Source: Pseudomonas ceruminis (lineage in GTDB: Bacteria > Pseudomonadota > Gammaproteobacteria > Pseudomonadales > Pseudomonadaceae). Taken from it: 64,000 nt of DNA. The stretch lies in assembly GCF_021602025.1 (NCBI RefSeq), contig NZ_BQHW01000008.1, positions 1 through 64,000 of the forward strand, written 5' to 3'. Shown piece by piece: positions 34,761 through 43,210 of this stretch. The notes under the pieces are model-generated. The model saw only the letters and a list, made by a program, of their open reading frames with translations, was not told where the DNA came from and did not search any database. Position 1 is the stretch's first letter; each line of letters opens with the position of its first letter. The position numbers were made by a program, and so were the translations under genes.

Positions 34761-37148
34761 CTATCTGGCAACCCGCAACAGTTCATCAAGCGCCCGGGCC
34801 AACTCTTCGGCTTGCACCGGCTTTTGAATCACCAGACTGTCAGGCAGCTCCAGCCCCTGCAGTTCTGCATAGCCGGTCAAAAACACCACGGGCAACTTCG
34901 GGTGCCGTTCGCGCGCCGCCAGGGCCAACTGGCCGCCGTTGAATTCGGGCATGGCGAAGTCGGTCAGCAACAGGTCGATCCCCTCGTCCAGCAGCGCCAG
35001 TGCCTGTTCGCCATTGTGTGCCTGATGCACCTGGTAGCCATACTGGCGCAATACATCCCCGAGCATGTCACGCACCAGGTGGTCGTCATCTACCAGCAAT
35101 ACAGTGCGATTACGGCCACTGTCGCCGACCGATTGGGGCACCGTCGGCAGCACGGCCACCGGCGCTACCTCATGTTTGACCGCAGGCAGGTACACAGCGA
35201 CCTGGGTGCCATGCCCAGGTTCGGTATCGATGCGCACGCCACCGCCGGACTGCTTGGCAAAGCCGAACACCTGTGCCAGGCCCAGGCCAGAACCCTTGCC
35301 GATGTCCTTGGTGGTGAAGAAAGGTTCGAAGACCTTGGCCAGCACGTCTTCGTTCATGCCGCAGCCGGTGTCGCGGATACTCAGCATCACGTATTCGCCT
35401 GGCTCCGGATCTTCCGGGCGCTGGGGGCGGGCTTTGATGCGGGTGTTGCGGGTCGAGAGGGTAAGCTGCCCGCCCTCGGGCATGGCATCCCGGGCATTGA
35501 TCGCCAGGTTGAGAATGATCATCTCGGTCTGGGTCGGGTCGGTCAGCGCTTGCCACAGGGTGTGGTCCAGGTCCAGGCGCACGGAAATGCTGCCGCCCAG
35601 GGTGCGGCGCAGCAATTCTTCCAGGCCGCCCAAGGTACGGTTGAGGTTCAGCGGCACCGGCTCCAGGCGCTGGCGGCGAGAGAAGGCGAGCAACTGCGAG
35701 GTCAGCTTGGCTCCCCGCTCACCCGCCTCGCGCACATGCTTGAGGCGCGTTCTGGCCTTGTCCAGATCACCCTTGTCCAGGTCGCGCTCAAGGAAGCTGG
35801 TGCCGGTGAGGATGACTGTAAGCAGGTTGTTGAAGTCGTGGGCGACCCCGGCGGTAAGCTGGCCAACCGCTTCCAGGCGCTGCATCTGCTGCAGCGCCGC
35901 CTCGATGCGTTCACGCTCGGTGATCTGCTCGCGCAGGCGGTCGTTGGCCTCAGCAAGGCCCAGGGCTGTTTCGCGCTCGCTGGTGATGTCCCTGGCCACC
36001 ACATAAAGCAGCGTGTCCTCCGGTACTACCACCCACGACAGCCAGCGCAACTGGCCTCCGGCATGCTGGATACGGCCGACGAAACGGGCACTGGTACGGC
36101 CGTGGGCGAGAGCGGCCAACTCGGTCAGCAGCGACTCCTGGTCAGGCTCTGGCAGCAATTGCAGCAGCGAGGTCTGGCTTAGCCGCTCGCGCGAGAAGCC
36201 CAGGCTGGCCTCCCAGGCGGGGTTGAGCGCCACCGGCGTGAGGTCTTTGTTGAGCACCGCAAGCAAGTCCTGCGACAACTCCCAGGCGCGGTCACGTTCG
36301 CGGGTGCGGCGCTCGACACGCTCGCCGAGCATCTCATTGAGTTGCTTGAGCGCCTGGGTGGCCAGGCGCTGGGCGTGGATGTCCTGCAGAACCCCGGAAA
36401 AGCGTGTGCACTGGCCGTCGACGAACTGGCACTGGCCGCTGCTAAGCAGCCAGCGCGGCTCCAAGCCATTGGCCTGGGCGCTACGGAACTCGACCCAGTA
36501 CAGGCCGTCGCTGTCCGGGCGCATGGCGTGTTCCACTGCATTGCGCACCTGTGGCAGGTCGTCGGGGTGGATGCCGGCGTAGAACACCTCCAGGCTCATC
36601 TCGGTATCGACCGGTAGGCCGAACAGGATCTTGCAGCGATCATCCCAGACCAGCAGGTCTTCTTGCGGGCGCAGGTCCCAGGTGCCCATGCCGGCGGCGT
36701 CGATGGCGATACGTGCGCGCGCCTCGACGTCGGCCAGCGCTTCCTCGGCGCGGCGCCGACGCTGGCGCTCCTGTACTTCGGTCAGCGCCCTGCGCACCGC
36801 CTTGGGCAGCAGTGGCAGGTTCTTTTTCAGCACATAATCGGTGGCGCCCAGGCGGATCATCTCTACGGCATGTTCTTCACCGTAGATGCCCGAAAGGAAA
36901 ATGAACGGTGTGTCCGGCGCCAGGCGCTGGGCGATGGCCAGGACGTCGGTGCCGGAGGAGCCGGGCAGCACGCAGTCACAGAGGATCAGATCATAGCTGG
37001 CCTCGCGCAGGGCTTGCTCGGCGGCAACATGGTCGAATACCAGGTGCGACTGCAACTGCAGCCCGCTGCGCTCCAGGCCCAGCAGGGTCAGCTCGGCATC
37101 CATCGAGCTGTCTTCGACCATCAACAGTTTCAGCGGCGTTGGCAGCAT
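34761..37148 (-). CDS. Hybrid sensor kinase: receiver, PAS, histidine kinase, receiver
   Basis: 795 residues, soluble. Receiver 1-125 with D58 as acceptor; two PAS-like domains at about 140-262 and 285-392; kinase with H437 in V-A-H-D-F-N-N-L-L and ATPase boxes N-L-A-I-N-A-R-D-A-M, D-T-G-C-G-M and G-S-G-L-G-L-A-Q-V-F-G-F; C-terminal receiver with D730 in L-L-T-D-F-A-M-P-E. Receivers at both ends allow input from the phytochrome partner and output to a further protein. Third gene of the bacteriophytochrome operon, 14 bases after the response regulator. Confidence 0.92.
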   Translation of the reverse strand: MLPTPLKLLMVEDSSMDAELTLLGLERSGLQLQSHLVFDHVAAEQALREASYDLILCDCVLPGSSGTDVLAIAQRLAPDTPFIFLSGIYGEEHAVEMIRLGATDYVLKKNLPLLPKAVRRALTEVQERQRRRRAEEALADVEARARIAIDAAGMGTWDLRPQEDLLVWDDRCKILFGLPVDTEMSLEVFYAGIHPDDLPQVRNAVEHAMRPDSDGLYWVEFRSAQANGLEPRWLLSSGQCQFVDGQCTRFSGVLQDIHAQRLATQALKQLNEMLGERVERRTRERDRAWELSQDLLAVLNKDLTPVALNPAWEASLGFSRERLSQTSLLQLLPEPDQESLLTELAALAHGRTSARFVGRIQHAGGQLRWLSWVVVPEDTLLYVVARDITSERETALGLAEANDRLREQITERERIEAALQQMQRLEAVGQLTAGVAHDFNNLLTVILTGTSFLERDLDKGDLDKARTRLKHVREAGERGAKLTSQLLAFSRRQRLEPVPLNLNRTLGGLEELLRRTLGGSISVRLDLDHTLWQALTDPTQTEMIILNLAINARDAMPEGGQLTLSTRNTRIKARPQRPEDPEPGEYVMLSIRDTGCGMNEDVLAKVFEPFFTTKDIGKGSGLGLAQVFGFAKQSGGGVRIDTEPGHGTQVAVYLPAVKHEVAPVAVLPTVPQSVGDSGRNRTVLLVDDDHLVRDMLGDVLRQYGYQVHQAHNGEQALALLDEGIDLLLTDFAMPEFNGGQLALAARERHPKLPVVFLTGYAELQGLELPDSLVIQKPVQAEELARALDELLRVAR

Positions 37149-37162
37149 CTTCGCGGCGGGCC

Positions 37163-37624
37163 TCAGTTGCTGCCACGCCGGGTCAGGCGCAGCGAGCCGG
37201 GTGGGGGTTCGTTGAGCACGGCCCAGAACACGCCAAGGTCTGAAATTGCCGCGACGAACTCCTTGAACTCCACGGGCTTGACCACGTAGGCATTGACCCC
37301 GAGTTCATAGGCGCGCAGCAGGTCGGGCTCTTCCCGCGAGGAGGTCAGCATCACCGTAGGGATGCTGCGCAGTTCGGGCGTGCCACGCACCTCCTTGAGC
37401 ACTTCCAGGCCGTCGACCTTGGGCAGTTTCAGGTCCAGCAGCAACACCGCGGGATTACCGTCGTCGCGTTCGGCATAGGCGTTGCGTCGCAGCAGATAGT
37501 CGAGGGCGTCGGCACCGTCGCGCAGGACGATGACTTCGTTGGCCAACTGGCTGCGCTCCAGGGCCAGGAGCGTGAGCTCCAGGTCCCGGGGGTTGTCTTC
37601 TACCAGCAGGATAGGTTTGAGCAT
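37163..37624 (-). CDS. Single-domain response regulator of the bacteriophytochrome (Rcp1-like)
   Basis: 153-residue stand-alone receiver: acidic pocket E9-D10, phospho-acceptor D64 in L-L-L-D-L-K-L-P, and the conserved Lys in V-V-K-P-V-E-F-K-E-F. The insert D-Y-L-L-R-R...N-P-A-V and the C-terminal extension are typical of the phytochrome-partner group (Rcp1). No DNA-binding domain, so it relays phosphate to or from a kinase. It is 15 bases from bphP. Confidence 0.93.
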   Translation of the reverse strand: MLKPILLVEDNPRDLELTLLALERSQLANEVIVLRDGADALDYLLRRNAYAERDDGNPAVLLLDLKLPKVDGLEVLKEVRGTPELRSIPTVMLTSSREEPDLLRAYELGVNAYVVKPVEFKEFVAAISDLGVFWAVLNEPPPGSLRLTRRGSN

Positions 37625-37639
37625 GATGGTACGGGTGCC

Positions 37640-39910
37640 TCAGGTAGTCTCTGGATGACGGGGAAGGGTGAAATGGAAACTGGCGCCTTGGTCGACCTGG
37701 CCTTGGGCCCAGACGCGGCCATCATGGCGCTCGATGATGCGCCGCACGCTGGCCAGGCCGATCCCGGTGCCCTCGAAGTCTTCCATGCGGTGCAGGCGTT
37801 GAAACACACCGAACAGCTTGTTGGCATAGGCCATGTCGAAGCCGACACCATTATCGCGAATATAGACCTCGGTTTCCTCGGCGTGCTCGCAGGCACCGAT
37901 TTCAATGCGTGCAGGTTCGCGGCCACGGGTGTATTTGATGGCGTTGGCGATCAGGTTGTGCAGCGCCAGGTTGATGAACGCCGGGTCGGCGATCACCTTG
38001 GGCAGCGCGGCGATGTCCCAGATGATCTCACGCCCTTCATAGTCAGGCGCCAGGTCCTGGCGGATGGTTTCGACCAGGGCATTGAGGTCGACGTCCGATA
38101 GGCGCAGCGCCGAACGGCCCATCTGCGAGAAGTTCAGCAGGTTGTCCACCAGGCTGCCGGCGAAATGCGCGGCCTCCTCGATATGCGTCAGAAAGCGCCG
38201 GCCGCGTTCGCTCAGCCCCTGGCCTTCGATCTCGCTGAGCAGTTCGGTGTAACCGGCGATATGCCGCAACGGTGCACGCAAGTCATGGGACACGCTGTAG
38301 CTGAACGCTTCGAGTTCCTTGTTCGAGCGGCGCAGTTCGTTGGCCAGCTGGGCCATCTCCTCGGCCTTGCGCAGGACGATGCCGAACACGGCGGTGCGCA
38401 GCTCTTGCACGCCTTCGATGACCAGCGGGTCCCAAGGTTCGCAATACCCGCTGACCTGCTCCTGCCAATGCTCGAAACTGTGCCGCGGGCTGAGCGCACC
38501 ATGGGCCCCGACCTGTTTTTCCGGCCGCCCGGCCCAGTGCACGGTGCGCGCCTGCTCGGGGCGGAACCACAGCAAGTAGTGCGAATGAATTTGCGAGATA
38601 GCCACCGCCAGTACGCCACCGGCATGCTGCGCCAGTTCGGGCAGTTCATCGATGTCACGGGTTACATTGTCGCTGTGAAACACTGTCTCTTCACCGCGCT
38701 GGGCCAGCCAGTGTACCAGAGCATTGACCTGCGCCGCGGGCGGCGTCTGGCCGATGAGGTCGCAGCGTTCGGCGCAGATCACGGCGGCGCCGCTGGCCCC
38801 GGTGAATTTCAGCAGCACATCCGGGAGGGCGCGCAGGCCGTCGCTGACGCTGTCGTGGTCGGCCATGGACGAAATCATCCGCACGATGTGCTGGCGCAGG
38901 TCGAGCAATTGGCGGGTTTTGGCGTGGGACTCACGTGATTCGACCTGCAACGACAGCACGCTGGCCAACAGTTCGCAGGCGGTGCGGATGCGCAGGTCCA
39001 CCGGGTGCGGTTGCTCGTGGTGGCACGACACCAGGCCCCACAACTGCCCGTCGACCACGATCGACAGCGACATCGACGCCAGTGTGCCCATGTTACGCAT
39101 GTACTGCAGATGGACCGGTGATACGCTGCGCAGGGCGGCGAAACTCATGTCCAACGGCTTGCCGGTAAGCGGGTTGGTGCCTGGTACCAGCGGCGAGGCC
39201 TGATAGTTGGCATCTTCGATCACGCGAATGCGGTTCACCCGGTACAGCTCGCGGGCCTGGCGCGGAATGTCCGATGCCGGAAAGCACAGGCCCAGGTAGC
39301 GCGGGTAACCCTCATCGGCCTCTTCGGCCAGTACTTCGCCATTGCCCTCGGCGTCGAAGCTGTAGGCCTTGACTCGGCCAAAACCGGTAATGCGCTTGAT
39401 CTGCCGTACCGTCTGTTGCAGCAGGTCCGCCAGGCTTGCGGCGTTGGTCAGGCTGGCGACAAAACTGCGTACCAGCGGGTAGTAGTCGTCGTGATCGGTC
39501 AGGTTGGAGGGCGAGCGTATGGGCTTGAACTCGGCAATCAGCACCTGGTCGTGGCGGTGGGTCAGCAGGCGCAGCTTGTCGATCCAGGGCGCGCCATGGC
39601 GCAAGCGCACATCACCGACATGGAACGGGAACACCTGGTCGCCGGGCAGGCGCTCGAGCTGCGCGCACAGGTCGAAGCAGCCGCTGACCACGCTGGCGAA
39701 TGTGCTCCCTACCAGCGCCTGTGCGGGCACGCCGAGCCAGCGCTCGACGTTTTCGCTGGCCTGAAGGATGCGCAAGCTTGGCTCGTCCAGCACCAGCATG
39801 AAGCCGTGCGGCTGGATGCTGCCCGGTACCTGGATCGGCTCCTGGGCGCAGCGTTCCACGGCCTCGGCAAGTGCGATGTCTGCGGTCGTCAATGAATACG
39901 CTCCTGTCAT
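37640..39910 (-). CDS. bphP: Bacteriophytochrome histidine kinase
   Basis: 756-residue red/far-red light sensor with PAS-GAF-PHY-kinase order. The biliverdin-attachment Cys21 lies in E-R-C-A-Q-E-P-I-Q-V-P-G-S-I-Q-P-H-G. The GAF domain holds F-P-A-S-D-I-P-R-Q-A-R-E-L-Y-R, the chromophore-pocket motif. The kinase has H542 in S-V-S-H-D-L-R-A-P-L-R-H and G-boxes D-N-G-V-G-F and G-T-G-I-G-L-A. The ATG at 39910 was chosen (ribosome site GGA about nine bases upstream) over codons 31 residues earlier. No heme oxygenase gene (bphO), which makes biliverdin and is often next door, is visible in the window. Confidence 0.95.
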   Translation of the reverse strand: MTGAYSLTTADIALAEAVERCAQEPIQVPGSIQPHGFMLVLDEPSLRILQASENVERWLGVPAQALVGSTFASVVSGCFDLCAQLERLPGDQVFPFHVGDVRLRHGAPWIDKLRLLTHRHDQVLIAEFKPIRSPSNLTDHDDYYPLVRSFVASLTNAASLADLLQQTVRQIKRITGFGRVKAYSFDAEGNGEVLAEEADEGYPRYLGLCFPASDIPRQARELYRVNRIRVIEDANYQASPLVPGTNPLTGKPLDMSFAALRSVSPVHLQYMRNMGTLASMSLSIVVDGQLWGLVSCHHEQPHPVDLRIRTACELLASVLSLQVESRESHAKTRQLLDLRQHIVRMISSMADHDSVSDGLRALPDVLLKFTGASGAAVICAERCDLIGQTPPAAQVNALVHWLAQRGEETVFHSDNVTRDIDELPELAQHAGGVLAVAISQIHSHYLLWFRPEQARTVHWAGRPEKQVGAHGALSPRHSFEHWQEQVSGYCEPWDPLVIEGVQELRTAVFGIVLRKAEEMAQLANELRRSNKELEAFSYSVSHDLRAPLRHIAGYTELLSEIEGQGLSERGRRFLTHIEEAAHFAGSLVDNLLNFSQMGRSALRLSDVDLNALVETIRQDLAPDYEGREIIWDIAALPKVIADPAFINLALHNLIANAIKYTRGREPARIEIGACEHAEETEVYIRDNGVGFDMAYANKLFGVFQRLHRMEDFEGTGIGLASVRRIIERHDGRVWAQGQVDQGASFHFTLPRHPETT

Positions 39911-40174
39911 GTTCGTCCATGCATGGCGCATGCGTCTGATTCCGGCCCTGTGGCGGTGCTGCACCGTAACAGAATGCGTGCCGCTTTGCCGGCCTATGGC
40001 CATTGGAGGCGCGGGAGGTTCATGGGTTCGGTGCCGACAGAAAATTTGTTGAAGACGTTGTGTGAGGGCCTGTTAAGTCTTTGTCGTTAGCACCAAAGAA
40101 TGGCGTCTGCCAGCCGGTTTGTGCGCCACTGGCTGCTACGCTCAAATTCACCCTATACAAACAAGGAATACGAG

Positions 40175-40702
40175 GTGAAGGAGCGCTTTCTGGCCGCGTT
40201 GTTGGGTCTCTTGCCGGGCGGCTGTGCCGTTGCGGCGGATTTCCTCGTCGAGGTGCGGGTGCAGGTGCAGCGGGGCTGCATGCTGGTCGGCCAGCAGCGC
40301 GATGCAGGGGCTCAGGCGCTGGGTCGAATCGACCTGGGCAGCACCGCACGCCTGGATGGCCCGGGTGCACCGGTGAGCGGCGTGCTGCTCAGCCAGCGCC
40401 CACCGCGGTTGGAATGTAATCCCGACACGCCTTATCAGGTGCGCGTCGACGGTGGCCAGCATGGCGGCGCTGGCGAGCTGCGCTTTCTTGCCAGCGAAGA
40501 TGCCAAGGCCCGGCCCATTCCTTATCGCCTCTACCGCGACGCGGCCTGGCGCGAACCGGTGGCTGTCGAGGTGTCCCAGGCGGCGCGGGTGCCGGACAGT
40601 GGCACGGTTGAACTGCCGCTGTATGCGCGGATCGACCGGTTGGCTTGGGTGCCGCGCGCCGGGCAGTACGCCGACCTGCTCAAAGTCACGGTCACCTGGT
40701 AG
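40175..40702 (+). CDS. Archaic pilus subunit (spore coat protein U domain), first of the cluster
   Basis: 175-residue exported SCPU-domain protein. Signal peptide of about 20 residues (M-K-E-R-F-L-A-A-L-L-G-L-L...A-V-A-A); the mature part starts D-F-L-V-E-V-R-V and ends with the strand L-L-K-V-T-V-T-W, the usual donor/complement edge. GTG at 40175 is chosen since AAGGA lies seven bases upstream and the signal peptide begins there. Csu-type pili assemble on the outer membrane and help attachment to abiotic surfaces. First gene of seven in one direction. Confidence 0.85.
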   Translation: MKERFLAALLGLLPGGCAVAADFLVEVRVQVQRGCMLVGQQRDAGAQALGRIDLGSTARLDGPGAPVSGVLLSQRPPRLECNPDTPYQVRVDGGQHGGAGELRFLASEDAKARPIPYRLYRDAAWREPVAVEVSQAARVPDSGTVELPLYARIDRLAWVPRAGQYADLLKVTVTW

Positions 40703-40732
40703 CGAGGCCACTCTGCACATGGACGTCACACC

Positions 40733-41269
40733 ATGAACCGCACTTCGCTTCTGCTGCTGACACTCGGCCCGCTGTTGTTGCCCAGCGGTGCGGTGCATGG
40801 CACCACCACCGGGTTCATCCAGGCACGCCTGGTCATCAGCGCAGCTTGCCAGATCAGCAGCGGTGACCAACCGCCGGCAACCCTGGGGAACCCGGGCGTG
40901 ATGGACTTTGGCGAGCGCGGTCCGAACTGGGACCAGCCGCTGCGTAGCCGGGTTGACGAGGTGAGTGGCGAGGGCCGCCTGCAAATCAGTTGCACGCCTG
41001 AGGTCAGGGCTTTCAACGTGCGCATCAACGGCGGCCTGAACGGCAGCGATGGCGTGCGGCGCTTGAGCAATGGTCGCCAGATGATTCCCTACCAACTGGC
41101 GGTCGACCCCGGCGGCAATAGCCGTTACGGCATCGGCCAGGCCCGCGCCTTCACCATCAGCAGCGCCCAACAGATCCCGATTCCTATTTACGGCGTAGTG
41201 GTGGCGCAACCGCGCGCGCTGCCGGCCGGGCTGTACCGCGACACCCTGAGAGTGACCCTGGACTGGTAA
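40733..41269 (+). CDS. Archaic pilus subunit (SCPU domain)
   Basis: 178 residues with signal peptide (L-L-L-L-T-L-G-P-L-L-L...V-H-G). Mature domain with paired cysteines (S-A-A-C-Q-I and Q-I-S-C-T-P), F-N-V-R-I-N-G-G, and the closing P-A-G-L-Y-R-D-T-L-R-V-T-L-D-W. It lies 30 bases after the first subunit gene. Its exact place in the pilus shaft or tip cannot be told from sequence. Confidence 0.88.
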   Translation: MNRTSLLLLTLGPLLLPSGAVHGTTTGFIQARLVISAACQISSGDQPPATLGNPGVMDFGERGPNWDQPLRSRVDEVSGEGRLQISCTPEVRAFNVRINGGLNGSDGVRRLSNGRQMIPYQLAVDPGGNSRYGIGQARAFTISSAQQIPIPIYGVVVAQPRALPAGLYRDTLRVTLDW

Positions 41270-41288
41270 ACAACGCAAGGAGACCGCC

Positions 41289-41822
41289 ATGCGAACGAAC
41301 CTCACCCGCTGCATCCTCGCTGGCCTTGGCCTGGCCTTGGCATCCCATGCCCAGGCCGCCACGGTGACCGGGACCATCAGCTCGACCCTGACCTTGACTG
41401 CAGCCTGCCAGGTCAATGGCAGTGCCGGTACGTCGGGGTTGAACTTTGGTTCCCTCAACTTCGGCACTCAGGATGCCCTGTTCACCACCGCCAGCGGTCA
41501 GGTGCTGGGCGGTGGCGGCGGCGCGATGAGCATCCTCTGCTCGGCTGGCACCGTCCCGGCGATCCGCGTGCGCGCCGGCACCCACGATGGCCAGTCGACA
41601 GGGGGCACGCGTGCGCTGGCCGACGGCAACGGTAACTTCGTGGCGTACGACTTCTATACCGACACCGGGCATACCCAGCTGCTCGCCATAGACGGCACCA
41701 TTACCTTGCCGACCAGTACCGGCGTTGCGCAAACCGTCAACCTGTACGGTCAGGCGCGAGGCAAGGCGGGGTTACCGGCGGGGGTGTACACCGACACGGT
41801 GGCCGTCGAGCTGTCGTTCTGA
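41289..41822 (+). CDS. Archaic pilus subunit, possible major (CsuA/B-like) pilin
   Basis: 177 residues: signal peptide (L-A-G-L-G-L-A-L-A-S-H-A-Q-A), then A-T-V-T-G-T-I-S-S-T-L-T-L-T-A-A-C-Q-V, G-S-L-N-F-G-T-Q-D, and S-I-L-C-S-A-G-T as second Cys. The Gly/Thr-rich mature sequence and N-terminal donor strand look most like the major CsuA/B pilin of Acinetobacter, though that gene is first in the Acinetobacter operon and third here. Ends in D-T-V-A-V-E-L-S-F. Confidence 0.87.
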   Translation: MRTNLTRCILAGLGLALASHAQAATVTGTISSTLTLTAACQVNGSAGTSGLNFGSLNFGTQDALFTTASGQVLGGGGGAMSILCSAGTVPAIRVRAGTHDGQSTGGTRALADGNGNFVAYDFYTDTGHTQLLAIDGTITLPTSTGVAQTVNLYGQARGKAGLPAGVYTDTVAVELSF

Positions 41823-41831
41823 GCCGCCCCC

Positions 41832-42335
41832 ATGCGCGAAGGGCTCGCTGGCTGCCTTGTGGGCCTGGGCCTGCTGCTGGCCACACCGCTCGATGCGGCC
41901 ACCACCAGCACCTTCCAGGTCTCGGCGCAGATCGTTGCCGGCTGTTTGGTCGTCGGTGGGGTAACCAGCTATGGGGTGCTCAATTTCGGCACGCAGTCGG
42001 CATTGTCCACCGGCATTCTCAGCACGTCCCTGGGCGGCACCACCGTGACCTTTCAGTGCACGCCGGGCGTAACCCTGAGCATGAGGCTTGATGGCGGCCA
42101 GAACCCGGCCAGCGGCACGCGCAACCTCAAGCGCAATGACGGCACGCAGGTATTGGCCTACCAGTTATACCGCGATGCGGCCTACACCCAGGCCCTGGGC
42201 ATCGGCCAGAGCGTGACGGTGAGCTACAGCGACCCGATGGCGATCAAGCTGCCGGTATATGGCCGCACCCAACTGAGCGGCACGCTGCCGGCCGGGACCT
42301 ATAGCGATGTAGTGCAAGTGACGGTGAGCTGGTGA
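41832..42335 (+). CDS. Archaic pilus subunit (SCPU domain), fourth copy
   Basis: 167 residues with signal peptide (L-V-G-L-G-L-L-L-A-T-P-L-D-A) and an SCPU domain: V-A-G-C-L-V-V, G-V-L-N-F-G-T-Q-S-A-L, F-Q-C-T-P-G-V, M-R-L-D-G-G-Q-N, ending V-V-Q-V-T-V-S-W. The start is 10 bases after the previous stop. The extra subunit relative to the classic three of the Acinetobacter csu operon suggests a longer tip or adaptor series. Confidence 0.87.
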   Translation: MREGLAGCLVGLGLLLATPLDAATTSTFQVSAQIVAGCLVVGGVTSYGVLNFGTQSALSTGILSTSLGGTTVTFQCTPGVTLSMRLDGGQNPASGTRNLKRNDGTQVLAYQLYRDAAYTQALGIGQSVTVSYSDPMAIKLPVYGRTQLSGTLPAGTYSDVVQVTVSW

Positions 42336-42373
42336 TGGCACCGGCAACCTGAGCATCAACCAAGGAGAGTGGT

Positions 42374-43150
42374 ATGCGGGCATGCGCGAAGTGGGCGCGG
42401 GGAGTGATCGGGTTTCTGCTGTTGGCGAGCCTGCCGGTGGGGGCGGCAACTTCGGTGCTGATCTGGCCGATCGACCCGGTGCTGGAGGCCGACCAGAAAG
42501 CCGGTGCGCTGTGGTTGGAGAACCGCGGTTCGGCCCCGGCCAGTCTGCAGGTGCGGGTGTTCGCCTGGCGCCAGGGCGATTACCAGGAGCAGTTCCAGGC
42601 CCAGCGCGAGATCATTGGCAGCCCGCCGGTAGCCACCATTGCCCCAGGCCAGAAGCAACTGATTCGCCTGACCCGCACCGGCAGTTCACCCGCCGGCCAG
42701 GAGCAGGCCTACCGCATCATCATCGATGAGATCCCCTCGCCACTGCCGACCGACAATGCCAACCAAGGCACCACGGCAGCCATCCGCCTGCAGATGCGCT
42801 ACTCGGTGCCGTTGTTCGTCTATGGCGAAGGTTTGTGGGGTAAACCCGACCCGGACGGCAAGCGCAGTGCCAGTGGCGTCGGCAAGCCGCAGTTGAGCTG
42901 GCGCCCAGTGACTGTTCAAGGCAAGCCCTATGTGGAGCTGCGTAATACCGGCCCGGTGCACGCGCGGCTGACCGACGTGGTGGTGCAGCAGGGCAGCCAG
43001 GCCAGACCTGTGGCCGAGGGCCTGCTCGGCTATGTGCTGCCCGGGGCCAGCATGCGTTGGCCGGCACCTGTGGCGGCCAACAGCAGTGGCGTACTCAAGG
43101 GCAGGGTTAACGGCCAGGAAACGGCTGAAGCGATCCGTCAGGGGCAATGA
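42374..43150 (+). CDS. Pilus periplasmic chaperone (CsuC-like)
   Basis: 258 residues. Signal peptide (F-L-L-L-A-S-L-P-V-G-A), then the two-lobed PapD-type fold: L-I-W-P-I-D-P-V-L, A-L-W-L-E-N-R-G, I-A-P-G-Q-K-Q-L-I-R-L-T-R, and Y-R-I-I-I-D-E-I-P. Domain 2 ends around V-L-P-G-A-S-M-R-W-P-A-P. It donates a strand to unfolded subunits and delivers them to the usher. AAGGAG precedes the start. Confidence 0.92.
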   Translation: MRACAKWARGVIGFLLLASLPVGAATSVLIWPIDPVLEADQKAGALWLENRGSAPASLQVRVFAWRQGDYQEQFQAQREIIGSPPVATIAPGQKQLIRLTRTGSSPAGQEQAYRIIIDEIPSPLPTDNANQGTTAAIRLQMRYSVPLFVYGEGLWGKPDPDGKRSASGVGKPQLSWRPVTVQGKPYVELRNTGPVHARLTDVVVQQGSQARPVAEGLLGYVLPGASMRWPAPVAANSSGVLKGRVNGQETAEAIRQGQ

Positions 43151-43210
43151 GCGTGCGGCTGAGTGAAGGGCAGGGGCCAGGGAGGACCCGGCAATGGTTG
43201 GAATCGGTGT

